A DNA stretch of 64,000 bases, taken from Helicobacter cinaedi CCUG 18818 = ATCC BAA-847 (GTDB lineage Bacteria; Campylobacterota; Campylobacteria; Campylobacterales; Helicobacteraceae). The notes below the pieces were generated by a model that was not told the DNA's origin, ran no database searches, and was given only the letters and a program-made list of their open reading frames with translations. Both the position numbers and the translations under genes were made by a program. The stretch spans positions 1 to 64,000 of the forward strand of contig NZ_DS990393.1 of NCBI RefSeq assembly GCF_000155475.1, read 5' to 3'. Of this stretch, positions 55,224-64,000 are shown piece by piece (position 1 is the stretch's first letter; each line of letters opens with the position of its first letter).

Positions 55224-55229
55224 TATAAT
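55224..55229 (+). promoter_or_regulatory. -10 element of the LTA-synthase-like gene
   Basis: TATAAT lies 31 bases before the ATG of the phase-variable sulfatase-fold gene, with AAAGGGC as its ribosome site. Confidence 0.5.
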
Positions 55230-55260
55230 CCCGCCAAATACTATGTAACAAAGGGCTTTT

Positions 55261-57407
55261 ATGTCAGTTTCACAAGCATATTCACATACAAATAAAATCT
55301 CCACAAATACACTAAGCTACACAACACTTTTTCAAACACTTAGTTTTATGTTAGCCTTGCTTATACTTTGCACTTGTACTAGGAGCATAATGGTGCTGCA
55401 CTACATTCCGCAAGAGTTATGGGAACATCAGGACTTTTATGCAATGCTGTTTATGGGATTTAAACTTGATATGCGAAGCATTGGTATTGCAATGCTTATT
55501 TTTGTGGGGTTGAAACTTATTGCTTATATGATAGAATCTGCTCTTAAAATGCTTAGCTTTTTAGCTGGGGGGGGGGGCAAAAGACAACTTCTAAAATCTC
55601 TGCAACCCTAACTTCTTTTTTCTCCCGCTTTTCTGCTTTTTTCTTTTCATTTTATGCGTTTTTGCTTGGCTTTGTGTTTATGGTTGCAGCTATTGTGAAT
55701 TTCTACTACTTCCGCACTTATGGGAGCAAGATTGATATTTTTATCTTTGGGTTAAAAGATGATGATACTTTGGCGGTTTTGTCTATTATGTGGCAGGATT
55801 ATCCTGTTGTTTTAGGGATTCTCGCTTCTTTACTTTGTGGCATTATCACACTTTTTGTTTATAAGATTCCACTTAAGATTCATTTTTTAAAGCAGAAATT
55901 GCAGGTTTCGCTTCATACAATCGCATTTTTTATTTATATGCTTATTCATATTTGTTTTGTTATTTTAGTTTTTATCGCAGCTCGTGGCTCACTAGGGACA
56001 TATCCTATTTCAGAAAACAATCATAATATCTCATCATTGCCCCTTCTTAATCATATCGCCACAAATCCTCTTATCGCATTTGATTGGGCAAGGACAAATT
56101 ATAAGCTTAATACGCATTTTGCAGAGCCTAACATACAAAAAGGTGAAATGTTGCAAGAAAAACTCTTTCCACTTCTGCATACCACAGCAGATTCTAGCTT
56201 TTTACAAAGTAATCCGCCGCATATTATTGTAAATCTTATGGAGAGTTTTGGCACAAATATGCTTGTATATGACAATAAAGACACAAATGATTTGCTTGGC
56301 TCTTTGAGAAAACATTTTGAATCTGATTTTGTATTTTATCGCTTTTTAAGTGGGGCAAATGGCACGGCTGGTTCGTTTGTTGGACTTTTTTTCAATAGTC
56401 CAGATGCTCAAATCTCGCTTGGCAACGCAAAAAATATCAAACTCCCATATAATCCATTTGCCATATATGCAGATTCTGGTTATGAAGTCATCTATATTAC
56501 TTCAGGCTATGCATCTTGGCGTGGCTTGGGGGATTATATTAAGATTCAAGGAGCGCACAAAGTCTATGATGCCATCACACTTATGGATAAATACCCTACA
56601 AGCAAACAAGATGTGAGTGCCTATGGTGTGCCTGATGAGTATGCCTACAAACTTGCGTTTGAGATTCTAAATAACGCCACAAAGCCAATCTTTATCGCCA
56701 TACTCACCACAAGCAATCACCCACCCTATCATCTCCCACACAACTACACTTTAAAACCCATTTCTTTGCCAGATGAACTTCTCTTAAGACCTTCAAAAGA
56801 ATCTCAAGCAAGGCTTGAGCTTGCCACAAAACTCTTTCAATACGCCAATAATGCGTTTGGGAAATTTATGGACAACATTAAACAATCACATCTTGCAAAA
56901 AATACCATTGTAAGTGCCACGGGCGATCACCGCATAAGAGATTTTGGAAGCAATCCTAGCACAGATAAAGCCTTGTATCATAGTGTGCCTTTATATCTCT
57001 ATGTGCCACAAGCCTACAAAATAAATTTAACCTATGAACCCTCACGCACAGGCTCACATAAGGATATTGTCCCTACACTCTATGAGCTAAGTCTTTCAAA
57101 TACGACATATATGAGCCTTGGCGGAAGAAATATACTTGCCAAAATAGATAATGAAAAATATGCTTTTGGCTATAATCAGGCAGTATGGATTGATAAAAAG
57201 GGAATCTACCCAATCCCCACAGATATTGGCTATCTATGGCAAGATTCGCAAGTATCTAAAGATTCTAAAAAATATTTTGGACTACTCTCCTTGGATGAAA
57301 GCTTTGAACTAGGAGACAAAAAAGACTTTGCCACGCTTTATAACGAGCTGTTTAACTATTCTATCTCGTGGCAAATCCACAATGCCAAAGAGAGTGAAAA
57401 GCAATAG
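55261..57407 (+). pseudogene. Phase-OFF LTA-synthase/MdoB-like transferase gene
   Basis: Two frames make one gene. The first 117 residues (MSVSQAYSHTN..., two membrane helices) end at a stop at 55609-55611. The main part, in the next frame, continues through membrane segments and a sulfatase-fold catalytic domain: HIIVNLMESFGTN (metal Glu), SGANGTAGSFVGLFFNSP with the likely nucleophile Thr, TTSNHPPYHLP and VSATGDHRIRDFG (metal Asp/His). The switch is an 11-G tract at 55567-55577; 12 G (or 9) would give one open frame of 715 residues. The family transfers phosphoglycerol or phosphoethanolamine to surface glycans or lipids. As sequenced the full protein is not made. Confidence 0.85.
55567..55577 (+). 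repeat. G11 contingency tract
   Basis: Eleven consecutive G lie within codons for Gly (LAGGGG in the short frame). One more G joins the frames to read LAGGGGQKTTSKISATLTSFF and on into the membrane segments of the main domain. Poly-G tracts of this length slip frequently in helicobacters and campylobacters. Confidence 0.9.
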
Positions 57408-57416
57408 AATCTTTGA

Positions 57417-57977
57417 CTAAGATTCTAAAAAATAGCTAATCCCAGCAAAGCCAAATAGCCCTAGATTTTTAAGCGTTTGGATATGAGATTTGTTTATCCC
57501 ACCAAGTGCCACAATGTGAGAACGCAAGGATTTAGGGAGATTGCGTAAAGATTCTATGCCAAGGGGCTTACCTTTGTTTTGGCTAGGATATATGGGACTA
57601 AGGGTGCAGTAAGTCGCCCCAAGGGCAAGGGCGGATTTTACCTCTTCAATGCTATGAGCGCTGTAGCCTATGATTTTTTTATCTGCAAAATGGGATTTTA
57701 GCGGAGCGATAAAATCTAAAAAATGGGATTTTAAATGCAGCCCATCAAACCTTGTTGAGAGTTTTACAGCTTCAATGGGGTTTGTAAAAGACAGATTCAA
57801 CAAAAGTGTTTTGTGAGACAAAGGGCGAGTAAGGCTTAAAAAATCATCAACAAATTCATCATCTTTATGGCGATACATAAGCCAAGAAGCTGATTTTGCA
57901 TATAATGGGAGCTTTTGCAAATACGCCCTGTCAATACAAGGCGTAATAAGAATAGGAGTGAAATTAGTGGTTTTCAT
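57417..57977 (-). CDS. ThiE/TenI-like thiamine-phosphate-synthase-family protein
   Basis: The 186-residue TIM-barrel protein has [10 protein letters not shown], the [42 protein letters not shown] segment (in part), and [12 protein letters not shown], all matching ThiE/TenI. The [14 protein letters not shown] phosphate-binding loop is present, but the DDR-type magnesium site of true ThiE is not evident (LHLKS in place of VHVGQxD). A TenI-like thiazole tautomerase is therefore as likely. It overlaps the atpB 3' end by 14 bases on the same strand. Confidence 0.7.
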   Translation of the reverse strand: MKTTNFTPILITPCIDRAYLQKLPLYAKSASWLMYRHKDDEFVDDFLSLTRPLSHKTLLLNLSFTNPIEAVKLSTRFDGLHLKSHFLDFIAPLKSHFADKKIIGYSAHSIEEVKSALALGATYCTLSPIYPSQNKGKPLGIESLRNLPKSLRSHIVALGGINKSHIQTLKNLGLFGFAGISYFLES

Positions 57978-58644
57978 CCACGACTACTGCGCCGTGAATA
58001 TACACATAAGTCAAAATCATAAACACAAATGCTTGAAGCAACGCCATAAAAGTAAGAATAGCAAAAGGTGCCACAGGCACAACCCAAGGTGCAAGCATAA
58101 GCATAACAAGCAAGAACATATCATCACCCTTGATATTCCCAAAGAGACGGAAAGAAAGTGAGATAATACGAGAAAAATGCGAGATCATCTCAACTGGAAG
58201 CATAAGCGGAGCAAGCCACCATACAGGTCCCATAAAGTGTTTAAAGTATTTAAAAACACCTTGAGTGCGTATCCCCTCAAAGTGATAGTAGAAAAACACG
58301 ACAAGAGCTAAAACAAGTGTAAAGCTCCAGCTTGAAGTAGGAGATTCAAAGCCCGGAATAATGCCAATGGCATTGCCAAAAAAGACTAAAAATGCGATAG
58401 TCGCAGCAAGCGGAAAATATTTACGCGCAATCTCCTCGCCCACAATATCCTTAGCAAATGAGACAATCCCGGAAATAACATATTCAAATACATTTTGTAT
58501 GCCACTTGGGACAACCTGCATTCTGTGTGTAGCAACTCGTGCTAGAACCAAAATAATCACTGCCACAAGCAATGTATGAAACCCGATAATAAAATCGTGA
58601 TCACCATTAATCAAACCAGCGAAAGTAAAAACTCTATTATCCAT
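57964..58644 (-). CDS. atpB: F0F1 ATP synthase subunit a
   Basis: The 226-residue membrane protein forms the proton half-channels of the ATP synthase. Typical features are [39 protein letters not shown] and the essential arginine in [15 protein letters not shown], followed by [21 protein letters not shown]. In Campylobacterota, atpB is usually separate from the other atp genes, as here. Its 3' end overlaps the ThiE-like gene. Confidence 0.95.
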   Translation of the reverse strand: MDNRVFTFAGLINGDHDFIIGFHTLLVAVIILVLARVATHRMQVVPSGIQNVFEYVISGIVSFAKDIVGEEIARKYFPLAATIAFLVFFGNAIGIIPGFESPTSSWSFTLVLALVVFFYYHFEGIRTQGVFKYFKHFMGPVWWLAPLMLPVEMISHFSRIISLSFRLFGNIKGDDMFLLVMLMLAPWVVPVAPFAILTFMALLQAFVFMILTYVYIHGAVVVDENH

Positions 58645-58717
58645 AATAATGCCTTTTTATGTAGATGGCTTGGATTATGCCAAGTTTTTTGTTAGTTTTG
58701 CTTTAAACTCTTTAATT

Positions 58718-59794
58718 TTATAAAAACTTTTCATCAATGTGCCAAATATGCCACATAAACACAGCACATAAAATTCCCATTGGAAGCAACAAGCCTACTT
58801 CAGGATACACAAGCCCAGCAACACTAAGTTGTGAGAGTGAATAAAACACGCCCCATATCGCTAACGCAACAATAATACTCACAAAGCTAATCAAGGTAAG
58901 ATTCCCGTATCTAGGCAAAGATGGAATATAATAGGCAATAATAGCAATACACAAAGGCACGAAAAATGGTATGACAAGCAACCCATAGAGAATCCCGCGT
59001 ATTTTATCGGAACTGACATTTTGCCTTTTGGCGATTTTAAGCGAGGCAAAGGCATCAACAATAGAGGCAATAGGCTTATCTTGTGCTATTGTTTCAAGCA
59101 CTTTTGAGCTAAAACCTTTTAAAATCTCTAACTCTTCTTTCAAGCTTATATCCAAAGCCTTCTCTCCAAGCGTTGGAGAATTTGTAATATCCACGCTTTT
59201 AGCCTTTTTCAAAACCCATATATTTTTCTCAAAAAATGCCTCATTTGCCTCGTGATACGCCACAAGATTGCTATTTTCATCTAGGGTAAAAACTTTAATG
59301 CCCTCTGCCCTTGCCTCACCATTAAACAACGGATAAAGTTTGCGGAGAAATATGTATTGATTGCCACTTTTTAATAGCAGATTCTCGCGTATATTTTGTG
59401 CGTTTTGATAGATAATAGATTCTGCATATTCCTTTGCATAGGCAAACGGCGTGGCATTTAACCCAATAAAACCCGCAGTCAGCAAACTTGAAATCAAAAG
59501 CAATGGTGCTAGAATCTGCCTTTTAGAATAGCCTAGAGCCATAAGAGCTGTGAGTTGTGAGCTTTTAAGAAATGCCATATAAAACATAATAGAACACAAA
59601 ACAAGCGAAATAGGCAAAGTATAAGTGAGTGCAAAAACCCCATCATAAAACAAAAATAAAATCAGCAAATTTGCAGAATCTGGCAACTCTTCAATATATT
59701 TAAGCGTATCAATGGCAAGAAAAAAGCCTTCCAATCCCAAAAAAATAATAAGAAAATATTTGAGATAATAAAACCCCACAAAACGGATAAGCAT
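58718..59794 (-). CDS. LptF/LptG-family permease
   Basis: The 358-residue protein is one of the two inner-membrane permeases that lift lipopolysaccharide toward the outer membrane with LptB. It starts RFVGFYYLKYFLIIFLGLEGFF, has TALMALGYSKRQIL (the coupling helix region), a periplasmic jellyroll in the middle, and C-terminal helices with LTLISFVSIIVALAIWGVFYSL. I do not choose between F and G, though the location after pth suggests the G-type gene of H. pylori. Its ATG overlaps the pth stop by one base. Confidence 0.88.
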   Translation of the reverse strand: MLIRFVGFYYLKYFLIIFLGLEGFFLAIDTLKYIEELPDSANLLILFLFYDGVFALTYTLPISLVLCSIMFYMAFLKSSQLTALMALGYSKRQILAPLLLISSLLTAGFIGLNATPFAYAKEYAESIIYQNAQNIRENLLLKSGNQYIFLRKLYPLFNGEARAEGIKVFTLDENSNLVAYHEANEAFFEKNIWVLKKAKSVDITNSPTLGEKALDISLKEELEILKGFSSKVLETIAQDKPIASIVDAFASLKIAKRQNVSSDKIRGILYGLLVIPFFVPLCIAIIAYYIPSLPRYGNLTLISFVSIIVALAIWGVFYSLSQLSVAGLVYPEVGLLLPMGILCAVFMWHIWHIDEKFL

Positions 59795-60525
59795 TACTCG
59801 CCGCCCTTACGATTAGTTGCAAAACTAAAACTAGATTCTATTTTATGAGTTTCTAAAGGAATGTTTTTAGAATCTAAAGAGTTTGCAGAATCTTTAGTTT
59901 GCGATTTTTTGTTTTGTGCGGTTTGTTTAGAAGCATTTTGTCTTGCGTTGATACCAAAGCGACTTTGCAAAGCTGTCGCAACATCTTTTAGACTATCTTG
60001 CCCCATTTGTGCAAAACTCAAAATTGCCTCTTGCAGATGAGGCATAAGGGCGTGAAAACTCTCCATTTCTTGCAAACTAAAATCGCTTAGCACATAATCC
60101 ACCACACTTTGTGTAGCACTCCTGCCAATACCAAAACGCAAACGCACATACTCATTTCCCATCGTGTTATCAATGGATTTTAGCCCATTATGCCCACCGC
60201 TTGATCCTGCAAACTTAAAGCGAATATCACCAAAAGGAATGTCTAGTTCATCGTGGATAACAAGCACAGATGAAAGCTGAAAATACCGAGCAAAAGGGGC
60301 TACACTCTCCCCAGAAAGATTCATAAAAGTTTGAGGTTTTAAAAAATACAGCGTTTGATTATAGGCTTTTAGAATCCCAAGTTCAGCATTAAACTTCTTA
60401 TCAAAAGCAAAATCAAAACCCAAAGCCTTTGATAAAAAATCAAGCACCATAAACCCGACATTATGCCGAGTTTTCTCGTATTTGACACCCGGATTACCAA
60501 GCCCTACAATAAGAAGGGCGGACAT
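59794..60525 (-). CDS. pth: Peptidyl-tRNA hydrolase
   Basis: Pth frees tRNA from stalled peptidyl-tRNA. The 243-residue protein has IVGLGNPGVKYEKTRHNVGF with Asn11 and catalytic His21, PQTFMNLSGESV, and IHDELDIPFGDIRFKFAGSSGGHNGLKS (given as consecutive parts of the family core). The last 50 residues (ASKQTAQNKKSQTKDSANSL...) are a low-complexity extension not found in the usual 185-195-residue enzyme. It overlaps rplY by one base. Confidence 0.93.
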   Translation of the reverse strand: MSALLIVGLGNPGVKYEKTRHNVGFMVLDFLSKALGFDFAFDKKFNAELGILKAYNQTLYFLKPQTFMNLSGESVAPFARYFQLSSVLVIHDELDIPFGDIRFKFAGSSGGHNGLKSIDNTMGNEYVRLRFGIGRSATQSVVDYVLSDFSLQEMESFHALMPHLQEAILSFAQMGQDSLKDVATALQSRFGINARQNASKQTAQNKKSQTKDSANSLDSKNIPLETHKIESSFSFATNRKGGE

Positions 60526-61061
60526 TATTTTGCTTTAATCACTCCAACTACTGCAACAGAAGGGCGATTTAGCACACTGACACCATCAAGCTGTGGCAAA
60601 TCACGGATAAGGATAGAATCCCCTACATCTAAATCACTCACATCAAGTTCATAAGTATTAGGAAGCTTTTCAGCTGTGCATTTTACGCTAATACGCTTTG
60701 TGGAAATAAATAGCACACCTTTATTCTTAAGCCCCTTTGCACTGCCTTTTACGCTCACAGGAACTTTATATTTACTCACTACGCCTTTTTGAGCTAAAAG
60801 CAAATCCACGTGGATAATCGTATTTGTAACAGGATCTTTTTGATACTCTTGAACCACAACATCTAAAGTCTTTCCATCGACTTTCACAGGGAAAATCAAT
60901 GTGCTTTTGTGTTTCACCGCCTTGATAAAATCATTCAACTTAAAGGCACAATGGATATTCTCTTGCCCCTTGCCATAGATGTTTGCAATTAGATAACCAT
61001 CATTCCTCAAAGCCTTTGCTTGAGATTTTGAAATACTCTCTCTAATTTGTCCTTCTAACAT
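60525..61061 (-). CDS. rplY: Ribosomal protein bL25 (Ctc form)
   Basis: bL25 binds 5S rRNA. The 178-residue protein is the long form with an N-terminal L25 domain ([31 protein letters not shown]) and a C-terminal Ctc domain with [35 protein letters not shown] (in parts). I use the ATG at 61061 because AAAAAGGACTGGC precedes it and the family starts MLEG. The rplY-pth-lptG order is also seen in H. pylori. Confidence 0.93.
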   Translation of the reverse strand: MLEGQIRESISKSQAKALRNDGYLIANIYGKGQENIHCAFKLNDFIKAVKHKSTLIFPVKVDGKTLDVVVQEYQKDPVTNTIIHVDLLLAQKGVVSKYKVPVSVKGSAKGLKNKGVLFISTKRISVKCTAEKLPNTYELDVSDLDVGDSILIRDLPQLDGVSVLNRPSVAVVGVIKAK

Positions 61062-61120
61062 TGCCAGTCCTTTTTGAAAATCTAAGGGTCGCATTATAGC
61101 TAAAAACCCTTAAATACACT

Positions 61121-62404
61121 TTATTCCCCGATATAAACTTGGCGAGGTCGTGTGATTCTTGTTGTTGGATCTTTGATATGCTCTAGGAGTTGCGCACACC
61201 AGCCGGGCATTCTACCGATAACAAAAATAGGCGTAAAGAGTGAAACAGGAATCTTCAACGCAGAAAGAATGATTCCAGAGTAGAAATCCACATTTGGATA
61301 GAGATTTCTCTCCACAAAGTAGCTATCATTCAACGCCACTTCTTCCACTTTATGGGCTAAATCACTCAAGCGTGAATCCATTTTGATTCCCTTAGCGTCC
61401 AAGTCATCTTTAAGCTTTTTAAGAATCTTCGCACGCGGATCGTAGTTTTTATACACCCTATGCCCAAAGCCCATAAGCCTAAATGGATCATTTTTATCCT
61501 TTGCCTTAGCGATAAATTTATCCACATTTTTCGCATCGCCAATTTCATTAAGCATATCAAGCACTTTTTCATTTGCTCCGCCGTGTGCTGCTCCCCACAA
61601 CGCATTGATCCCAGCACTCAACGCCGCATAAGGGTGTGCTCCGGTTGAAGCGACATTACGCACCGTTGTTGTGGAAGCATTTTGTCCGTGATCAGCGTGA
61701 AGTGTGAAAATTTTATCCAATGCCTCAACCTCTAAAGGCGTAATTTCAGCCGGACCGCTAATTGTTTGCTTCATTTTTCCGCCCGGATACGCACGAAGCA
61801 TATACAGGAAGTTTTCCACATAGCCACGCTCCACATCAGGGTAAATATATGGAATCCCAAGCGAATGTCTATACGCAAACGCCACAAGCGTTGGAATCTT
61901 AGCAATAGCGCGTCTTGCCATTACTTGTCGCTCCTCTTCATTACTCATATCCAAGTGATGAAAGTGAAATGTAGAAAGAGCCGAAAGGGCAGCAGATAGA
62001 TTTGCCATAGGGTGAGCAGTGTCCGGGAAAGCATTAAAGATATTAATAAGCCCCTCGTGCAGGAAACTCCTATGCATAAGCTCTATTTCAAACTCCTTAG
62101 ATTCTGCACCATTATTTGGTGCATCACCTGTAATCAAAAGCTTACACACATCGGTAAATTGATACTTCTCTACAAGCTTTTGCAGCGGGAAGCCTTTATA
62201 GAGTAGCTCCCCCTCTTTACCATTAATGTAGCTAATCGTAGATTTACACCCAGCCGTTGAGCCATAGCCCGGATCATAAGAGAAAATATTTGTGCGTTCA
62301 AAAAGCTTGGAAAAATCCACCGCTTTTGGACCCCTCGTGCATTCAATCAGCTCAAAATCAAAGCTTTCTTTTGTTGCGTTATTTGTTAGCGTAATGGTTG
62401 CCAT
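61121..62404 (-). CDS. gltA: Citrate synthase
   Basis: GltA condenses acetyl-CoA and oxaloacetate at the entry to the TCA cycle. The 427-residue type-II enzyme has the catalytic His in [17 protein letters not shown], the second His and Arg in [17 protein letters not shown], and the Asp near the end of the [16 protein letters not shown] region (NVDFYSG here). [13 protein letters not shown] is also characteristic. The ATG at 62404 with AAAGGAGATGTT is used, giving the family length; the upstream ATG at 62476 is ignored. Confidence 0.95.
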   Translation of the reverse strand: MATITLTNNATKESFDFELIECTRGPKAVDFSKLFERTNIFSYDPGYGSTAGCKSTISYINGKEGELLYKGFPLQKLVEKYQFTDVCKLLITGDAPNNGAESKEFEIELMHRSFLHEGLINIFNAFPDTAHPMANLSAALSALSTFHFHHLDMSNEEERQVMARRAIAKIPTLVAFAYRHSLGIPYIYPDVERGYVENFLYMLRAYPGGKMKQTISGPAEITPLEVEALDKIFTLHADHGQNASTTTVRNVASTGAHPYAALSAGINALWGAAHGGANEKVLDMLNEIGDAKNVDKFIAKAKDKNDPFRLMGFGHRVYKNYDPRAKILKKLKDDLDAKGIKMDSRLSDLAHKVEEVALNDSYFVERNLYPNVDFYSGIILSALKIPVSLFTPIFVIGRMPGWCAQLLEHIKDPTTRITRPRQVYIGE

Positions 62405-62623
62405 AACATCTCCTTTATGTAAGATTTGGAATCTAAATCGCCCTTTCATTATGGCACAAACACCCAATAAAGTCAAAAAAAAATTAAATTTTTATGCAAA
62501 ACTGCCACCAAAAGTGTCAAATGATACATTCAGTCAAATCATATATGCTCACCGCAATAAATTCAAATAAACTTAATATATTCTTAATTTAGCGATTTTT
62601 GCGGGGTTTTGCTGATTTTTTTG

Positions 62624-62629
62624 TATAAT
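62624..62629 (+). promoter_or_regulatory. -10 element of the 116-residue basic-tail protein gene
   Basis: TATAAT lies 30 bases before the ATG, in the divergent gap with gltA; AAAGGAGGAAAT is the ribosome site. Confidence 0.55.
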
Positions 62630-62658
62630 ACACCAACAAATCAGCAAAAGGAGGAAAT

Positions 62659-63009
62659 ATGTCAAAGCATAAAGTTGTTTTAACAACCCAAGACAGAGAA
62701 GAACTCGCACCATTGCTAAATATCACAAAAGCCGAGCGAGAGCTTATGCCCAAAGAGATTTTAGAAAAGCTTGAACTCCTTGCCAAAGAGCAAGAAGAAG
62801 GCGGCTATCAAGATATTGAACAAATCATAGAAGAATCTTTGCAAATCGTAGAATCTCTTGAGCCAAATGCCGATGCTAGCGCACTTTATGAGACACATAA
62901 ACGCTCACAGCTTAAAAGTTACATTTGGTGGAGAACACATTATCAAGTTTTCCTTGCTAGACGCAAAGCCCAACGCGCCAGACGCAAATGTCATAAAAAG
63001 AAAAAGTAA
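62659..63009 (+). CDS. Hypothetical protein with a basic C-terminal tail
   Basis: The 116-residue protein has an acidic, helical first two-thirds (residues 10-65: QDREELAPLLNITKAERELM, EILEKLELLAKEQEE) and ends with a strongly basic segment at 101-116 rich in Arg, Lys and one Cys (RRKAQRARRKCHKKKK). The AAAGGAGG ribosome site and the consensus -10 give good support for expression. The polarity suggests nucleic-acid or ribosome binding through the tail. No family is recognised. Confidence 0.7.
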   Translation: MSKHKVVLTTQDREELAPLLNITKAERELMPKEILEKLELLAKEQEEGGYQDIEQIIEESLQIVESLEPNADASALYETHKRSQLKSYIWWRTHYQVFLARRKAQRARRKCHKKKK

Positions 63010-63058
63010 TACATCTTAGATTCAAAATTTTCACTTCAAATAAGAGAGTGTAAGGTTT

Positions 63059-63631
63059 TCAAAGCACACTCTCGCACTCTACCAACATCTCCCCTTGTGC
63101 GTTGTAAAAATAATCCGTGCCTATGGCGTCTTCGTGGATTCTATGCTCTATCTTTACCCCATTTTCAAGCACAAACTCCACCACCCCGCCAATACTCGCA
63201 CTCCCGGGCGTAGCACTTTGGACTGCTAAGACACTGCCCTTTGGCAAATGCTCTTTATACGATATCTCACGCCCATTTATCCTAAAGTCCCCATACCCTT
63301 CATCATTAGGAAACCAATCATCAACGCTACTCTTATCATCCTTATGCCCTATCACACGCACATCTTTTACAGGCACTTCAAAAGCTAGAATCTCACTCTC
63401 ATTCCCCCACGATAACGCCCTAACAAATATGACTTGCGGATATAAACTTTTAAGCCTACTCAACATAGATTCTATTTTATCTGTGTCAAACCACTCCTTG
63501 CTTACACGCACAGCAAAGGCTTTTTGCTCTATCTGCTCTTGGGTAAGACATTTTTGCTTAGATTCCGCACCTCTAGCTTCCACTGCCACTATCGCCCAAA
63601 ACACACATAGCATAATCACAATAAACCGCAT
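63059..63631 (-). CDS. Exported hypothetical protein
   Basis: The 190-residue product has a signal peptide (MRFIVIMLCVFWAIVAVEA) and a soluble domain containing VIFVRALSWGNESEILAFEVPVKDVRVIG, DKSSVDDWFPNDEGYGD and GSVLAVQSATPGSASIGGVVEFVLENGV. No domain is recognised. An AAGGGG site lies before the ATG at 63631; the earlier GTG is less likely. It is convergent with the basic-tail gene. Confidence 0.65.
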   Translation of the reverse strand: MRFIVIMLCVFWAIVAVEARGAESKQKCLTQEQIEQKAFAVRVSKEWFDTDKIESMLSRLKSLYPQVIFVRALSWGNESEILAFEVPVKDVRVIGHKDDKSSVDDWFPNDEGYGDFRINGREISYKEHLPKGSVLAVQSATPGSASIGGVVEFVLENGVKIEHRIHEDAIGTDYFYNAQGEMLVECESVL

Positions 63632-63686
63632 AAGCACCCCTTTTTTTTATAGCTTCAACTATCCCTAAATTAAGATTGCAAAAAAC

Positions 63687-64000
63687 CTAACCCCTTAAGC
63701 CTTTCTCACTCAAATACCTATCCAAACTCTCATCATCTAGCACCTCATCATAATACTGCAGGACAATCCGCCTTTTATCATTTGTCTGTATATCGCCATT
63801 TATCGTGTCAATAAACTCCCTAAAATCAGCGTTTTTATCCACTAGCATATCAATAGTTCTAAAATCCAAGTTTCTTACTAACGATGGCAAAAGCACAGAA
63901 GATTCAGTAGGCTCTAGCTCTAGCTTTATAAGCCCAATGCCAAAGCTACTATGCAGCCGCCTTAGCTCATCAAACACTTCAGAATCTAGCTCTTCATACA
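63687..64000 (-). CDS. Partial uncharacterised protein, possibly COG2958-like
   Basis: The gene runs off the right edge. On the minus strand the frame is open from 64000 (ends in YEELDSEVFDEL in the window's first readable part) to a TAA-class stop at 63687. The visible 104 residues are LRRLHSSFGIGLIKLELEPTESSVLLPSLVRNLDFRTIDMLV (in parts) and the acidic tail DDESLDRYLSEKGLRG. The SSFGIGLIKLELE stretch recalls the C-terminal part of COG2958-type proteins found in campylobacters, but I rely on memory for that. The start is outside the window. Confidence 0.5.
   Translation of the reverse strand, partial: YEELDSEVFDELRRLHSSFGIGLIKLELEPTESSVLLPSLVRNLDFRTIDMLVDKNADFREFIDTINGDIQTNDKRRIVLQYYDEVLDDESLDRYLSEKGLRG

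Noticed and set aside
1-64000. tRNA, rRNA, prophage and insertion sequence genes
   Set aside because: I looked through the intergenic regions for tRNA-like arms and through the proteins for transposases, integrases and phage structural proteins and found none that I could support.

Overview
The window is a stretch of chromosome from a Helicobacter-like member of the Campylobacterota, most like the enterohepatic helicobacters. The evidence is low GC with A/T-rich intergenic regions, a NikR regulator divergent from exbB-exbD-tonB, an ADP-heptose cluster, a DUF4105 outer-membrane protein, short homopolymer contingency tracts, and several gene neighbourhoods that I recall from H. pylori (panD-ybaB, ispA-surE, ThiF-family/small acidic protein/amidohydrolase, nikR-nadD, rplY-pth-lptG). 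No rRNA, tRNA, CRISPR array, prophage or insertion sequence was seen.

Layout: 0.3-5.5 kb is a dense forward run (panD, ybaB, a PDZ protein, ispA, surE, a tcdA-like gene, a 54-residue ultra-acidic protein, aguB). 5.5-8.7 kb is an accessory-looking two-gene operon on the minus strand: a helix-turn-helix protein and an OLD-like ATPase-TOPRIM nuclease, with a consensus sigma70 promoter, a perfect palindrome beside it and a frameshifted 3' end. 8.7-13.6 kb holds two exported proteins (DUF3015, DUF4105) and an amino-acid ABC transporter with no linked binding protein. 13.8-17 kb is the nickel/iron-uptake energiser tonB/exbD/exbB, nikR, nadD and rsfS. 17-23.3 kb carries housekeeping genes (acpS, fliL, rsmD, priA, a small coiled-coil pair, uvrB). 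23.5-29 kb has a small membrane protein, an acetate-permease pair, a 2-Cys peroxiredoxin and a copper-receptor-like TonB-dependent receptor gene broken by three in-frame stops.

29.2-33.5 kb is the heptose pathway (gmhB-hldD-hldE-gmhA) plus a Cys-pair protein. 33.5-38 kb has dnaJ, recR, cytochrome c-553, alr and truD. 38.1-41.3 kb is an unusual three-gene operon: a TusA-like/ferritin-like di-iron fusion, an acyl-CoA-dehydrogenase-like flavoprotein and a PhnD/NMT1-like protein without a signal peptide. This is my best candidate for an undescribed metabolic system. 41.5-46.6 kb continues with a lipase-like hydrolase, a membrane-anchored GH25 lysozyme, a DUF2156 protein, pheA and lysA. 46.7-55.2 kb has hypothetical exported proteins, mrp, an auxin-efflux-type carrier, a Na/Pi cotransporter, a polysaccharide deacetylase, a TRL-family lipoprotein and an EamA exporter.

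55.2-57.4 kb is an LTA-synthase/MdoB-like sulfatase-fold gene split by an 11-G tract, so it is phase-OFF in this sequence. The end of the window holds a ThiE/TenI-like gene, atpB, an lptF/G permease, pth, rplY, gltA and three uncharacterised genes, the last running off the edge.

Across the whole window the 7-mer AGATTCT and its complement AGAATCT are strikingly over-represented, on both strands and in all reading frames.
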